In this document: piece by piece, positions 35,701 to 48,049 of the stretch
Layout of the letters: each line of letters starts with the position of its first letter
Position numbering within the stretch: the first letter of the stretch is position 1
Origin: Multifurca ochricompacta
Taxonomy: Eukaryota; Basidiomycota; Agaricomycetes; Russulales; Russulaceae
Direction of reading: 5' to 3'
NCBI GenBank assembly: GCA_022496185.1
Contig: WTXG01000003.1
Coordinates: forward strand, 992,001-1,056,000
Length of the DNA stretch: 64,000 nt
Made by a program: the position numbers and the translations under genes
The notes under the pieces: model-generated
The model's database searches: none
The model's input: the letters and a program-made list of their open reading frames with translations, nothing else
Told to the model about the DNA's origin: nothing

Positions 35701-37983
35701 ACAGGTTCGTGGGAAATGGCACGATCTTTCGAGCTTTAAAACCAGGCTGAGGTCAAAAGGCGAACTCACCAATAACACAGGTCACTCACTCCTTCGGGCA
35801 CATTGGAGCAATCCTCCACAGAACAAGCAATGCCTATGGCAGGCGGGGAACGGCGCAAGTGCTATATGTGAGACCGAGTCTGGCTTTTTAATTCCCAGGA
35901 ATGATGCAAGGGTCCTAGTGGATGTAATAGTCAACCTCGAGGCGTGGTATGACACGCTTGAGAGTGAAAATACAGGGAATAGCGAATAATCTTGGATTAA
36001 AAGTGCTGAAGGTTTGAGGGGCTGAACGGACTGAACGAGACGAGTGGGAAAGAAAAGGCTACAAACTGAGCACCGAGCACTGAGCACTGAGAACTGAGCA
36101 CTGAGAAGAGATCCATCTGAGTACTGAGCACCAAATACCGAAGCACCGAAACACCGAACACTGCGTAGGAGCAACGAGCAAAGAGCGCGAACCAAGGCTC
36201 AGGGGCTTACAAATCATAGTGGAAGTGGAAGTGGAATAGGGTCATCCCGTCTGATCTAATCAGTGAAATGAATACTCATCTCATCTCATTACCGATGTTG
36301 GCCTGTTATGCTTTGCGACGGTGATCGGGACGGTTGCCAATATTGACTCTAAGCGAACACGAACATGGAAGAGGAAGAGAAAGCGATCTATTAAGCGTAC
36401 TCGATGGTAACATCAACATCAAGGGCAACAATCAAGGGCTCAAGCGAGTAAGATAAAAGAAGGTTGACAACTTTGAGTGTCCCCACGTAAAAAACAATGC
36501 TAACCCCTACGAAACGAATATAAATTGAGGCAGGGAAAGCTAACAAAGCGCACCCCCAAGGAACCGAGGCTGGCATTGTGTATATGACGGAGTCGCGAAA
36601 AGTAAAAGCTCTCGGTACATTACACAGTTCGTCCTGGAGGAGTGACAAAGTACTAGGTGGATGTGCGGGAACACCAAATGTGCCAAATACTATCAACTGT
36701 ACTCAGCGAGCCAAAAGTCAAGATTCGATGCCTGATGCCCAGCACGAGGTCGCCTGGCATAACTCTTTCAAAGACAAAAAAACAAGCGAGCATGAGGCGG
36801 ACAAGGTGCGATGTGCCACCACCACATAAAGCCAAATGCTGTCAGGTGACCACCCCGAACCTAGTAATCGGTAAGGGCAAGGCAAAACCAAACACGAGTT
36901 CGAGGAACTTGACACGATGGATGCAATGGCTATATCTGATTTTAGGCAACAGCATTGAGCGCGGGCATGCTCTTACGTAGACAGCGCTAGCCTCCGATGG
37001 GTTCTAGGGCAGTTATTATTGGATCGAGCAGCGCGTGTTGCACACCGAGAACATCTGCCGATGAAGTCGAGCATCAGCTTGAAGGCTCTGATCCTGTCTT
37101 CCGGGTACGATTGCTGGGTTCTGGCCACCGCTCCCGTGGAGCCGGAGAAAGCCCTACAATCAATCTCTAATCTTCACCCCGGCGTCAATGAATGACTCCC
37201 GCCACAAACGACCGCGGCCCTGGTTCCAAGCTTCCCGCAAGAACCCCACGGCACAACGACAACACCCAACACCCAACACCCAACCCACCTCAGTCCTAAT
37301 ATTGTTTCTATATATGACAAGGGACGGACCCCGAGTTCGTCCGAAGTTGATAGCGTGTAGGGGGGGGAGAGGGGGTTGTGTAAGACGTTGATGTTGATGA
37401 CGGAACTAGAAACTTCCCAGGAACTAGCGCGATGCCGATACCGGCGGATTCCCGTTGTTCAACACTCAGACCTAAGACCCGAGGGTACAAAAGTTCCGGA
37501 ATGAAAGAAGGTGTATGTGCTTGCCAAGCGCCACCGCAAGACAGCGGGATGGAGGCGGCGCCAAGTTTCGTCAGGCCAACAACAGACCCACCACTAGCCA
37601 AAAGAGCCATTCGAGGAATTTTCAATTTCATATGGATATACGAGAGCCAAGAGGTCAGTACGCCACCTTCACGGAATGCGCGCAACCACGACAAGGCGTG
37701 TAGGATGGGCCCTTGAGGCGTGGCGTGGTTTTAAGTGGTTTGTTTATAAGAGAACCTTGAATTTAATTGTGTTTGGCAGACCAGATCTAGATGGCATGTG
37801 AACCAAACCAAACCAAACCAAAGGTGCTACGCTGTTATTATTACAGACGGAGTGAGACGGAGTGTCTCCTATGATGTCCTGACTTTAACATGGTCACAAG
37901 TGATAACCAGAAATCGCTCGCCCCCATAACGACCGAGAAGCAAGGTGCTCATACAATGAGAGGCCCATACAATTAAGTATAAA
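32760..37983. other. 5.2-kb gene-poor tract rich in microsatellites
   Basis: Nothing coding can be supported. It contains (AGAC)n near 32905, a GTGGCTGG minisatellite at about 32930-32970, CTCA/TCATCC arrays at 33056-33190, CCCCGT/CCCCAT hexamers at about 33399-33448, (TATTG)n at about 34090-34117, (GGCTCT)n at about 34197-34222, an ACTGAGC minisatellite at about 36065-36160, (CACCCAA)3 near 37262-37284, and (AACCA)n near 37800-37822. A hydrophobic frame at about 36394-36580 (minus) is noted as doubtful. Confidence 0.55.
36062..36165. repeat. Imperfect ACTGAGC/ACCGAAC minisatellite
   Basis: Units such as GAGCACTGAGC, GAACTGAGCACTGAG and GAAGCACCGAAACACCG succeed each other with gradual divergence. 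Confidence 0.7.
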
Positions 37984-40900
37984 TCACTGATCCGGTTTAC
38001 GTTCTCCAGTCGTTCTGGCATCAGCCTCCTTTTCATCGCCAGACCCATCGCCAGTATCGCTCGGCGAGCTATGACTGGACCCGCTAGCGAAGGTCCAGCT
38101 ACCGGCAGTCGGTGTAGTCTCGCCGTCACCTGCGCTTTGAAAATCACCAAAGTCACCAAACGAATCAAATGATACTTCTTGTATGTCTTCCGAGAAACTC
38201 GATGAGAGGTTGAAGGGGTCACTTCGTGAGGCAGCTGCTGAGTCTGAGAATGGGCCAAAGCCATCGTCCTTAATTGATTGTGCATGAGGCTAGGCTGCCT
38301 ACATGAACTTGAACACACTTACGTCGTCATCTTCGGTCGAAAAGGGATCGTTGAACGGACTATCTGCTGGAGCAGGTGGAAAGGCGCTCTGAAGACGATG
38401 TCAGCAACTGTCTGCTGCTCGGCATGGGCGGGTGCGTACATCCATCCCTGCTTCACTAAGAGGACGACGTCCTCGAGCGGGTGCTTGTCTTTCAGCGGGC
38501 GCTGGGCGTTCAAATTGCATATCAAATCGAGACTGTGCGAGCCACCCCCCATCCTCCTCATCAGAAGCATCAGATGAAGAGGACGAGCCATCGAACTCGT
38601 CGCGACGCTGCATTTCATGCGCGAGATACTGAGCGAACTACGAAGATCAGAGTCGAGGAACGGCAATTTTTAGCAACGCCAATAAGCTCACTGTGGGATG
38701 TGTTGCAGTGGTAAAGTCGTCGTCGTCATCGTCGGCAGCAGATGCGACTCCAAAGTCAGCCGTGTTTCCAAGAGCGGGTCTCGAGCCTGTTGCACGGCGG
38801 AACTCGCCCTTGGTCTCTTGCAGGTCGAGTTTGATAGCAGACGGGGGAACAGGGGCACTTGAGTCCTCCTCATCGACTTTCCACTGGGTCACAGGTCGTG
38901 ATATGCTTGCGACCATGGCAGGCTTGCCTCCACCGAGCGGACTTGAATCTTTCTTCTTGGTTTCCTTGTATCGGCCTCGCACATAATCGTCCCAGGCTGG
39001 CTGTGGCGCATACTCCTCGATGACCTGCCTCAGGTCTAACGGGAAATGATCGAGCGTAGTAATCACATCTTCCGAGATGAGGGTAAGGTGCCCCATGTAT
39101 CCCAATCGAACGCCTTTGGGCTTGGCGCTAGAACGACCCATTGAGCGTGTCTCTGCAAGTCAAACATGACCGTACCTTTCGACATCGTTGAGTTTTTGTC
39201 CTTCGAGTATTCGCTCCATGAGCCTCGCATCTCGAAAGAGTGCAATAGCGAGCAGACGGTTGGCGCCCCCGTCGACGCGTCCCGTAAGGATCTGATGAAT
39301 GAGGTCGTATACAACGCTGTGAAGGAAATTGTTCCACGGATATTCAAAGAATAGGTCCTACGGAGTCAAGTTAGGACTAAAGACCGTCTCCAAAGAGCTT
39401 ACTCACTAATATGCTCGTCAATACGTTATCCTCTAGCAATCGGTGCTTCAGTCGCTCTCCGACTGGAACGAAGAGTCCGGACTGCGATGCGTCAGTTAAC
39501 GCAAGCCGTTTCGAACTGCGCCTCGACCCGGCTGAACGACGGCCGATAGTAGAGCCCTCAGAACCTATGCTTTGATTCGAGCCCTTCCGCCGGGGCGGTC
39601 TGCTCCCTCCTGGAGAGGCTGGATCTAAAAGCGGAGAAGTTCCTGGAGACGCAGAACCGTGGAGGGTGTCTGCAGGAAAGCGGGTATGCGAAGGGGAAAA
39701 GAAACCTGATTTGGGCTTCGGACCGCCATCTGTAGACTTTGACTCGCCAGAAACAGCGACATCTTCCATAGGATCATCTTCAAAACTACCAGGACCTTCA
39801 TCGTCACTCATGTCTTCATCCGAGTCTAAAAGCGACGACGAGTCTTGCGGGGCGCCATGAACTGGAAACTCTAATGCGGGTTCGATCTCGTCCACTCCTT
39901 CGTCCATAGCTTCACGGCTATCCTCATCACCAGAGCCCATGGAGATGACCTGAGCTAATTCTTCGAGGGCAGAGAGCCCCCCCTGCAACCGACCCTCTGA
40001 ATCATAAAGGTAGTCGTAATCCGCAGAGCGATTGAGAAGAGACATATTAGAACAGTGGAGAAGTTCGGCATAGAGCTCGCAAATTCTGTAGCGTTCGAAC
40101 GTGAGGGGCGCTATAATTCCAACTGTCGTAGATACGGGCCCGTCCTATAAATGAGCTTAGCGAGGAATAGGGGGACAAAATTGACACCAAAGTACTCACT
40201 GATGACCGCGGTTTCTGCACGTAGGGCTTGAGCTCGTGCAAACGGTCGCAGAATAATACTAGTAAAGGACCCAGGTGGACAACACCTATGCGGTCGACCA
40301 TTTCTTTCATAGCCCCCTCTAATGCCACTCGGCCTTCGTCGGGATCGCGCGTGGAAAGCTGCTGTTGAACATGAATGAGTCGATTCCTTAAAGTGTGGAA
40401 GAGGTATGGCTCAAAGTAGTCTGAATTGTTCTGCCGGATGAGTTCGATAACCATGCATATTGAGTTGATGATAGAGGATGTCGCGGAATCGTAGTTCGGC
40501 AGGGTCGGAGAAATTGGATCACAGAGTTCGTCGTCCTCAGAGCTAGTCGGGACAGGTGTTATATCCTTAAAGTCATTAAGAATATAGTCCACAAGAATTT
40601 GCATATTTTCCCGACTGGCCAGCTCCCTGGCAAATCGATTAGATGCGAGACCGGTTTGAAGACCTTCTGACAGTCCAGCTGCAGGAGAGGGCGCTGACAT
40701 TGAAATAATGCCTTTAATGAGTTCTGCCACCACAACATGCATGTTCGAAGAATGAACCGGGGAAAGGCGCCTGACGAGTCTCGTCATAAGACGCTGTTCA
40801 GAAAGCCACTGTAAGCGCCGTGTGAGCGAGGTTCGACGTGGAGGGACGCTTAATCGAGTGAGGGCATACTTCAAGCACGCCAGCGCCGGCAGGCTGTTCG

Positions 40901-41594
40901 TCTAATTGTATTATTCGTATAAGGAGATCGGAAAAAGAGGGCATCTCGATATGTTGGAGTATTCGTTCGATAATATCTCGCTGTGCTCGGATAAATTGGA
41001 GCATCTGCAGCGGGTCTCCGAATGGGCAACACGACAGCGCAGGAAAGCGGCAGTCACCTCGGCGGGCTTTTTGCTTAGAAATACAGCGTTTATTTTGGCA
41101 AATTGAGAAGCCATTGTCATTCGTGTTTTCATGTCTTCGGGTGTACGATCCAGCACGGTCTCCCAGAAGGGGCCCAAGAGCTGATCTGTGTTGTTCAGAC
41201 AGGTCTCGACGATTGACCATATTTCACTGCAAAGGACCTCAGTTGCAACGTAAGGGTATCTTCGTGAAGACAGTGTTCAGAATGAGCGAGTGACATGTAA
41301 GCGTGGCACATACTTGAATCTACCCCGGTCCTCTCCCTCTATCTGTCCTGTGACATAACCCAACAGGCGTTGCAGTACATCTAACCTTTGAAAATAATCA
41401 ATGAGGCGCGTATTTTGAGCCTTGCATTCTTGCAGGAGATCATCCTCGTCAAGTATCGCTTCTAACGACACATCATCCTTGTCGAGGAGGCTATCTATTG
41501 AAGATCCGTTGTGAAAGCCAAACCTATGTGCAAGAAGGTTCAGGAAATTCAGGTTCTCTTCTCGTCAGTTTTAGCGCCAATACCTCCAAAACAT
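37984..41594 (-). CDS. SAPS-domain SIT4/PP6-associated regulatory subunit
   Basis: SAP proteins bind the Sit4/PP6 catalytic subunit and set its substrate choice downstream of TOR. The 11-nt first exon (41584-41594, MFW-R) joins FGFHNGSSIDSLLDKDDVSL. The SAPS core continues with RLDVLQRLLGYVTGQIEG, DMKTRMTMASQFAKINAVFL, MLQFIRAQRDIIERILQHIE, RLMTRLVRRLSPVHSSNMHV and LTFERYRICELYAELLHCSN. Farther on come DLFFEYPWNNFLHSVVYD and AKPKGVRLGYMGHLTLISED. Main exons are 41314-41523, 41058-41259, 40870-41004, 40200-40808, 39407-40144, about 39175-39357, 38692-about 39147, 38440-38637, 38323-38388 and 37984-38268. The C-terminus is acidic and Phe-Gly/Asp-rich. One junction (about 39148-39174) cannot be resolved (see findings). 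Confidence 0.93.
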
Positions 41595-41999
41595 AGTTTA
41601 AAAGTGAATATATGCTAGGTTGATGAACGAATAAAAGGCCTGAAATGGGTGGTCAGCGGTGAAGTGAAGTTAGTTAGCACGGAGGACGCGTATTACTTTG
41701 GGGCCTATTCGGCCATTACTAGTAGCGCCTAAGACGACTAAGACACCAATGGCTGGGCTACACATTCATTCCTCTCACCCTCACTCTTACCCTCACATAC
41801 TTTTTTTTCAGAAGTACACGCATATGACAACCGAAAAGTGGACTGGGCAATACAGTGTGATGACAACCCGAGACATTGTCAGGTCATTTGCCCCCTTCAT
41901 CCGCCACACCAAAGTGACCGTGCAGGATGAACTAAATTAATCAAGACATTCCAAGGCAGTGAAGGGTACGCATATCGAGAGACGGACCACCTAAAGCTG

Positions 42000-43804
42000 C
42001 TAAAACTGTGATAGAATGAATAAGTCAGTCGAATATTTCCCAACCAAATCAAAAACCTGTCTGCTTACCCGTATCTGATACGTTCCGCTGGCCTTGGTCA
42101 AGTATCGCACCCACTTGATACTGTGATAATTACTTTTTTCAAACACTTTCAAAAACCGTACAATCAATCCAGAAGCAGTGAACATAAGAACTTGGAAGTC
42201 GACATCTATGGGAGGCCGAGCCCACACTTGTCGGGTTGTTGTGCTGGTGAGTTGTGCAGCAGCATTGAATGTAAGCTCTTGTCCCCCCTGAATTCGCGGG
42301 ATCCTACATGTGCATTAGTCATAGAAATGAGAGATTCCCGTCACACCTACTTCCACACGACCACATTTTCTTCGGGGACATACTTGGCTTTTCCCGTCTG
42401 AACTTTGCAGTCGACGCTCGTTGTATTCAGAGGCGTCGGAATGCGAAGCACTACATTAGTTGCGGAGAGCTTGTTTCCAAAGTTTGTCTTCACGACAATA
42501 AGATATGTGACATGTGTTGTTCCTATCTCGTTAACGGTGGGAATAACACGCAGAGGAAGTTTCACATTTGAGGTTGCCCGATAGCTGGGAAATAGTCAGA
42601 GTCAGCAGCCAGCCAGCGACAAGAACCCAAGTATGAATCATACACACGTCATTAACTCGAATTCCCCATCTGGAGGAATGAAGCTAATCGTCCGGTTTGA
42701 ATCGAATTCGTTCAGCCGTACGCATTGGTGGAATCGACAGTCATCGAGCTCTACGGCATCGATGGCACCGCGCTCGCTCTTGTCAATTACCAACTTGTCA
42801 TTGAGGCCGAATTTGCACTCTGGTGTACCGGACAAGTATGCACGCATTTGAATATGACCATCGACATCGGCGCGTAGAACAGTGCCTGCAGAATCGCAAG
42901 ACGTTTAATTGAAAGAAGCCATCACAGTTCGATAACAAGCCTTTAGCACTCATGCTCAAGTTGACCGTTTCCACGACGTCAACAAACGCCTCATTCTTCT
43001 TGTATTTTACATCTGCCCGACGCCAACTTGTGACCCCGGTTGCTTGGGTGGTGATCTTCGAAGATTCCTCCTTGTGAACGCATAGGTCAGCAGCCAGAAA
43101 GGCGAAGGAAAGGCGGCGACACACAGCAACTATCTGAGAAGACACAACGCTCTCGGTCGTGATATAGCTCTTGAGGGTGTCGATCTCGCTGTTCTGGGGA
43201 TAACCAAAGTCGTTGATCTCTACAGTAATTAGCTTATAGCAGAGCATGTCAGAAGTGTCCCACCGTCGATCAGCTCGTATATCAGCACAAAATTATTCTT
43301 GACGCATTCTTCATCGACCTTCCCGAAATATGATTTGCAGATTGAGATGACTCGGTAACAGAATTCGAACACAAGTGCAGCATTCGCATTGTTCCTATTA
43401 CATGGTGTTAATAAGGTCTCTTTAGGCGCAAGATGCAAGCTTGTACTTTGTCACGGCTACGACGTAGACATTGTTGACTCTTACGTGAAAGAAACTAGTG
43501 GATCCAAGGGTAACGATGGGGGACCGTACATCGCTGCTAGAAATGACTTGTATCCGGAAAACATCTGCTATTGGACGTCTGGGAAACAGATTGGCATAAG
43601 CATTTCGAGGGTGGAGAACAACGATACCTCACGTCTGGTCGATAGAGTCGAGAGATCAGCAGCTAAGGGAGACGCGTCAGACAGCGACACTTCAATGTAA
43701 CAATTCTCATGCTCACTTCGCCTTTCTGGTTAAATATAAAGAACGCCTGAGTTCAGATTAGCAAGAGTTATAACGCTAGTTATCTGCTTGCCCACCGAAA
43801 TCAT
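42000..43804 (-). CDS. APM4: AP-2 adaptor complex subunit mu
   Basis: Mu2 of the clathrin adaptor AP-2 recognises YxxPhi cargo at the plasma membrane. A 9-nt first exon (43796-43804, MIS) joins the longin-like domain: [79 protein letters not shown]. The mu homology domain has [50 protein letters not shown] and [16 protein letters not shown]. The last exon is 6 nt (42000-42005, Phe plus stop). Intron 42886-42940 is GC-AG (donor GCTTGT), required to give AKGTVLRAD. One extra base seems present at the acceptor near 42303. Confidence 0.94.
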
Positions 43805-43901
43805 GGTCGTTGAGATATCCAAGACTATTGAGATACCGTCACCGCGTTTTTAGTTAGGTCAGCACACACCTACTCCCCTCTCCTCCCCCATAATTTTCAA
43901 A
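43805..43901. promoter_or_regulatory. 97-bp divergent promoter AP-2 mu / FAHD
   Basis: The interval between the two start codons is pyrimidine-rich next to the plus-strand gene (CTACTCCCCTCTCCTCCCCC). Confidence 0.45.
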
Positions 43902-44882
43902 ATGACCGCAGCATCTTTCGCTCGGAGCGGTAAGAAGGTGGGTCGAGCATGAGCAATTATTTGGTGTATTGTCTTAAAATTCTAATCCTAAGAAAGATAG
44001 TCGCAATTGGGCGAAACTACGCGGACCATGTCAAGGAACTAAAAAACGCGCTCCCCAAGGAGCCGTTTTTCTTCCTTAAGCCGACAACCAGCTATATCTC
44101 TTCTGGCGGTGTAATCGAAATCCCAAGAGGCATTACTGCTCATCATGAGGGTAGGTTTTGTAGTGGCTACGTTTACTTGGTCTCACTCGCGACGCGACAC
44201 TGACCTTGCCAGTTGAGCTGGGTCTGGTCATCGGGAAAAAGGGACGCAACATCTCTGAGGAGAACGCAGAAGAGCACATAGCTGGATATGGTACGTTTTG
44301 AGGTCTATTTCGACCCCACCAAACGCATGCTTGATTACCTGTCAGCTCTTGCTATTGATATGACTGCGAGAAACCTGCAAGAGGAAGTCAAAAGAAAGGG
44401 TTTACCATGGTCGGCTGTGAAGGGGTTCGACACGTTCACACCCGTCAGGTAAGTAGCTCAGCCTTTGAAGGCTTATTTACTTGTCGAAAACGTTGTGCAC
44501 AGCTCTTATATTCCAAAATCCAAGATTCCAGATCCTCACAATCTGAATATATGGCTCAAAGTTTGTCATGCAGCAGCCTTTGTTGAGATGAGAGCAAATG
44601 TCTCACTTGAGTCAAACAGGTTAACGAAAAATCAAGCAAAATGGGAAAACGTCAGATATGATTTTCCGTATTCCCCGACTCATCCAGCATATCTCGTCCA
44701 TCATGACACTCGAGATGGGTGATCTCATACTCACTGGTACACCCGCTGGCGTTGGGCCTATCGTTGCAGGGGACAAAGTAGAGTGCGCACTCATCGATGC
44801 ATCGACAAATGCGGAGGTAGAGCGGATTACCTTTGATGTGGCAGACCGCAACACAGGCTACCTGTACGAGCCGGCGAGTTGA
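43902..44882 (+). CDS. Fumarylacetoacetate-hydrolase-domain acylpyruvase (FAHD1-like)
   Basis: This small FAH-family hydrolase/decarboxylase acts on acylpyruvates or oxaloacetate, usually in mitochondria. Exons are 43902-43937, 43997-44150, 44213-44290, 44346-44448, 44503-44560 and 44620-44882. Landmarks are [29 protein letters not shown], the metal ligands in [28 protein letters not shown], and the C-terminal [19 protein letters not shown] single G is missing near 44626. With it the next exon reads [20 protein letters not shown] and the total is 231 codons. Confidence 0.92.
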
Positions 44883-44998
44883 GTCCCACATCGACCCCTT
44901 TGTTCTAGGCAAATCCTTCAGGCGCGATGTGGAGGATACTTCTCAATGTAGAGTATGGGTCCACTTCGGGCTAAAGTCAAAATAGTTATAATGCCTGC

Positions 44999-47923
44999 CT
45001 ACGTTGAGAAAAGCAAGTTGTTAGTGGCACCCGCCAAATATGCCGCCCAAGTCGAGCCCTCTACCGCTTGATGCACCGCTAAGTCGAGGGTTCCACGAGA
45101 CTCGGCGGGTACACGCGCCATGATGACCACTACAGTATCTAATGCAAGTCGCTGAAGAACGGGGTCAACAAGTTTCGTGAAAGGCCCGGGTAATGCTCCA
45201 CGCGTTGGGTGCGTTATGGTGAAATATGGTATTAGACGGGCGCAGAGCTGTGCAGCCACCTAGAGCGCACGGTGCGAATAAGTGACTGTAGTCCTCGTGT
45301 GAGAGCATACGAAAGCACTTGCGTCACTTTGCGCCAGCGGAGAACGACGCTGAAATAGCCGCAACAGGAAGCGTAGAATCACCTAGGCACACGGTCAATG
45401 GAATCGATCGTGATTATCACGGCGGGTCCCTACCTCCGTACATTGGGGGTCGGTGTCACTAAGCTCCCATAGCGTTTTCGGAAGGTGTGTGACCCACTGC
45501 TTGAATTTTTCGAGACACTCGGCATTATTGTTCACCGTGAAGGTGCCAATATATTGTGAGGCTGTCTCGAGCTAAGCCCATTCGAATCAGCTTTGGAGAG
45601 CGGACCACGCAACCTAGAAATCCTCACTAGTATGAGTCGCCCGAGGAAATCCACAGTCGGGCGTTTCGTAGCAGCCGCAGAAGAGACCTGCAGTGCGTGA
45701 TCAAGCAAGGCGCTGAGAATATCTGCATCCTCCTCCACACCATTATACGCTAGATTGCTATTCAAAAGCATCCACAGCGTCGGAAGCAGGGCCATGTACT
45801 CCTGCGCTGTTACATTCCGCCCCATCGTGTGCGACGACACAGAGACCCCGCGCAATAAGCGAGCAACAAAGCCTTTTACCTGCAAGACTTGCATCCGAAT
45901 TGACATGCCATCACGCTTCTTGGGGTTTGAAGGAGCCACGCGCAGAAGCGAGTAGGCAAGAAGTAGGAGAGACGTAAGTTCACAAAAAATAATGTTAAGA
46001 TCCTGGAATGCTTGCTCGATCTGGTTTGAGAATACCTGAGGCAAAGTAAATGGGGGACAAAGAGAAGACATACCTGAGCATCGCGTCTATTAAGAGGGTT
46101 AGGTAGGAAGGGAAAATAGGATGCCATTCTTTCTAAAATGATCTGTAAACTATCCAAAAGAAATTGTTTGTTGGAATTGGCCTGGACGAATCAGCAAATG
46201 GTGGCCCGTCTAACGTCTCAGATCCTCACCTCTGTGCCCTGTAGTAATGCGCCATATAGATTGCGATATATACATGCTACAGCAGAAATAATACCCAACT
46301 CGGTCTGAGGGGGGGTAGAGCCCGGCACAAAGACAGAAGGAGCAGAATCAAGGAGATTGGATAGAAGAACGGGATGCAATGCCTGTGCCAGGCGCTAAGA
46401 ACCTTTCTGTCAGCAAGGTTGACACAAGTACACGTGAGGCGGACCATTTCAAAATCTGATTGACGATAAGCGAGTTGAGAACCTTTGTGAAGGTCACTTG
46501 AGATTGCAGATAGGGTCGCATCATCCAGGTCCTGTAAGCTGTATGCTCGCTCGAATTCGATTGACTTGTAGTTGAATGCGAAATGCTCCGCATCATCACC
46601 AGGGCCGACCCTCGCCTTCCACCGACGCGTTGGAGGCTGAGTGCTAGGTTGGAGGTATGTAGTTGGTCGAAAGAGCGCATCAAAAGTTTGATACGCAGCT
46701 GGTGCTGAGAAGGCCGAGGAAAAGCATAATGTTAGGTTCGACGAGGTAGATCTAAGGCCCTTGTCACTATTGGCAGAAATACCCAAGGCGGCACGGAGAA
46801 ATTTCGATATTGACTTAAATACGAGAAGCTTTGACTGATAAAAACCTAGCAGATCAGGAAAGAAAGAACTCCTAGGAATGCAGGAACCTCATACAGATGT
46901 CGACAGGGAAACGCTTGCTGTAGAAGTAGGAAGAGCGAGGTTTGTGTCTATTTCATATGCACAATCGATCTGGGGATATGCCTGTAGCGGGACAATACGC
47001 ACCTTCTCCCTCACCCATTTTCGTACCAGCGCCCAATATACTCAAGTAACCCTCCAGTATACGTTTACCATGACCGCTGGTGCCATCCCTCCAACCGCAA
47101 ACGACAGCATCTGGGAATATTTCCAAGTATAGGTCAAGAAACCGAACGGCGTCAATCTGTATTTCGGGAAATATGTGTGTTTGGGCAGAGGCTGTGAAAA
47201 GAAGGAGCGTGGCCGAGTGGGGAGCGAGATTTGTCTACAGTCCAGAGGAGATAGACTGATTAGTTGAGAGAAATGAGACGGACGATACTTACGACGGAAA
47301 TCCGGGGAAGGAGCCAAGTGAAGAAAGATAACAAAGCCCGACGGACACTAGCATCCTGTGTCATGGATTAGGCAGAGTCCCAAGTAAACACGATTCCGGT
47401 TACCTCGTTCGCAATCAATCGCGTGCATGCTCCAATGAGCAATGCCAAGGATGCTTCAACTACCTCCAGATGAGCCTCAGATAACTCGCGTAGGCCAAGT
47501 AAGGCATCTACGAACCGTTAGGAGAGCGGGAGAAAACAAAGACACCTGGATGCCGTACCTTTCTTGATATTGCTGTTGTGGTGCCTCAGATGTGCTGCCA
47601 AATCCGTGAATGTGAGCTTCCTCTTAGTAGTTGGCACATTAGGGTCTATCTCGACCGTGATGCTCTGCGCGGGAAGCGCAATAGCTGAATCCGCAACTCA
47701 ACAAAGCGTGGTCTAAAGTATAAATACAGGGATGGGGCATACACCGAGCCTTGAAGGAGGTGTTAACCTGGTTCGTTGAAGGTTTCTTTCCTTTGCCCAG
47801 TCTTAGTTTGGCTTTCTGCCAGCGGATTGTCATTAGCTAGGTGCGCAATGCTTAAGCCAGGAATATGCCTCGTACAGAAAAGTCTGCTGCCTTTTCTTTC
47901 TTCTTCTTCGCCGCCTTTGGCAT
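44999..47923 (-). CDS. IPI1: Pre-rRNA processing protein IPI1 (TEX10 family)
   Basis: IPI1 works in the Rix1 complex on pre-60S particles and ITS2 processing. The start MPKAAKKKKEKAADFS joins LGKGKKPSTNQVNTSFKAR, then VPTTKRKLTFTDLAAHLRHH, an armadillo-like body (RALLSFFTWLLPRIS, GKRILEGYLSILGAGTK, ALHPVLLSNLLDSAPSVFVP) and the IPI1-typical IEQAFQDLNIIFCELTSLLL. The last exon ends GATNNLLFST. I could not make every exon join in phase (for example at about 47690 and 46850), so exon limits are not given and further one-base errors are likely. It is head to head with the TRF4-type gene. Confidence 0.85.
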
Positions 47924-48049
47924 GTTTTACTCTGAGTCGTGGGTCGTGGGTTGCGCCAGCGCCAGCGATAGCGAGTCCGGAGTCGTCGGACCGGGTACAA
48001 GACTGACTTGAACAGTCAGTTCATTCACATCCCTCTTCCCTCGCCCGCT
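47924..48049. promoter_or_regulatory. 126-bp divergent promoter IPI1 / TRF4
   Basis: This is the shared upstream region of two RNA-processing genes. A GTCGTGGGT/GTCGTCGG-rich segment lies at 47939-47990. No known element is recognised. Confidence 0.4.

Noticed and set aside
36062..36165. Minisatellite as a CRISPR-like array
   Set aside because: Units diverge gradually with no constant repeat and unique spacer pattern; eukaryotic context.
36391..36696. Hydrophobic minus-strand frame resembling a membrane protein or pheromone receptor piece
   Set aside because: Only one or two hydrophobic stretches, no STE3 motif, no CAAX end and no joinable exons around it.
37262..37284. CACCCAA repeats as interstitial telomere
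   Set aside because: Three copies only, and not the TTAGGG/CCCTAA unit expected in basidiomycetes.
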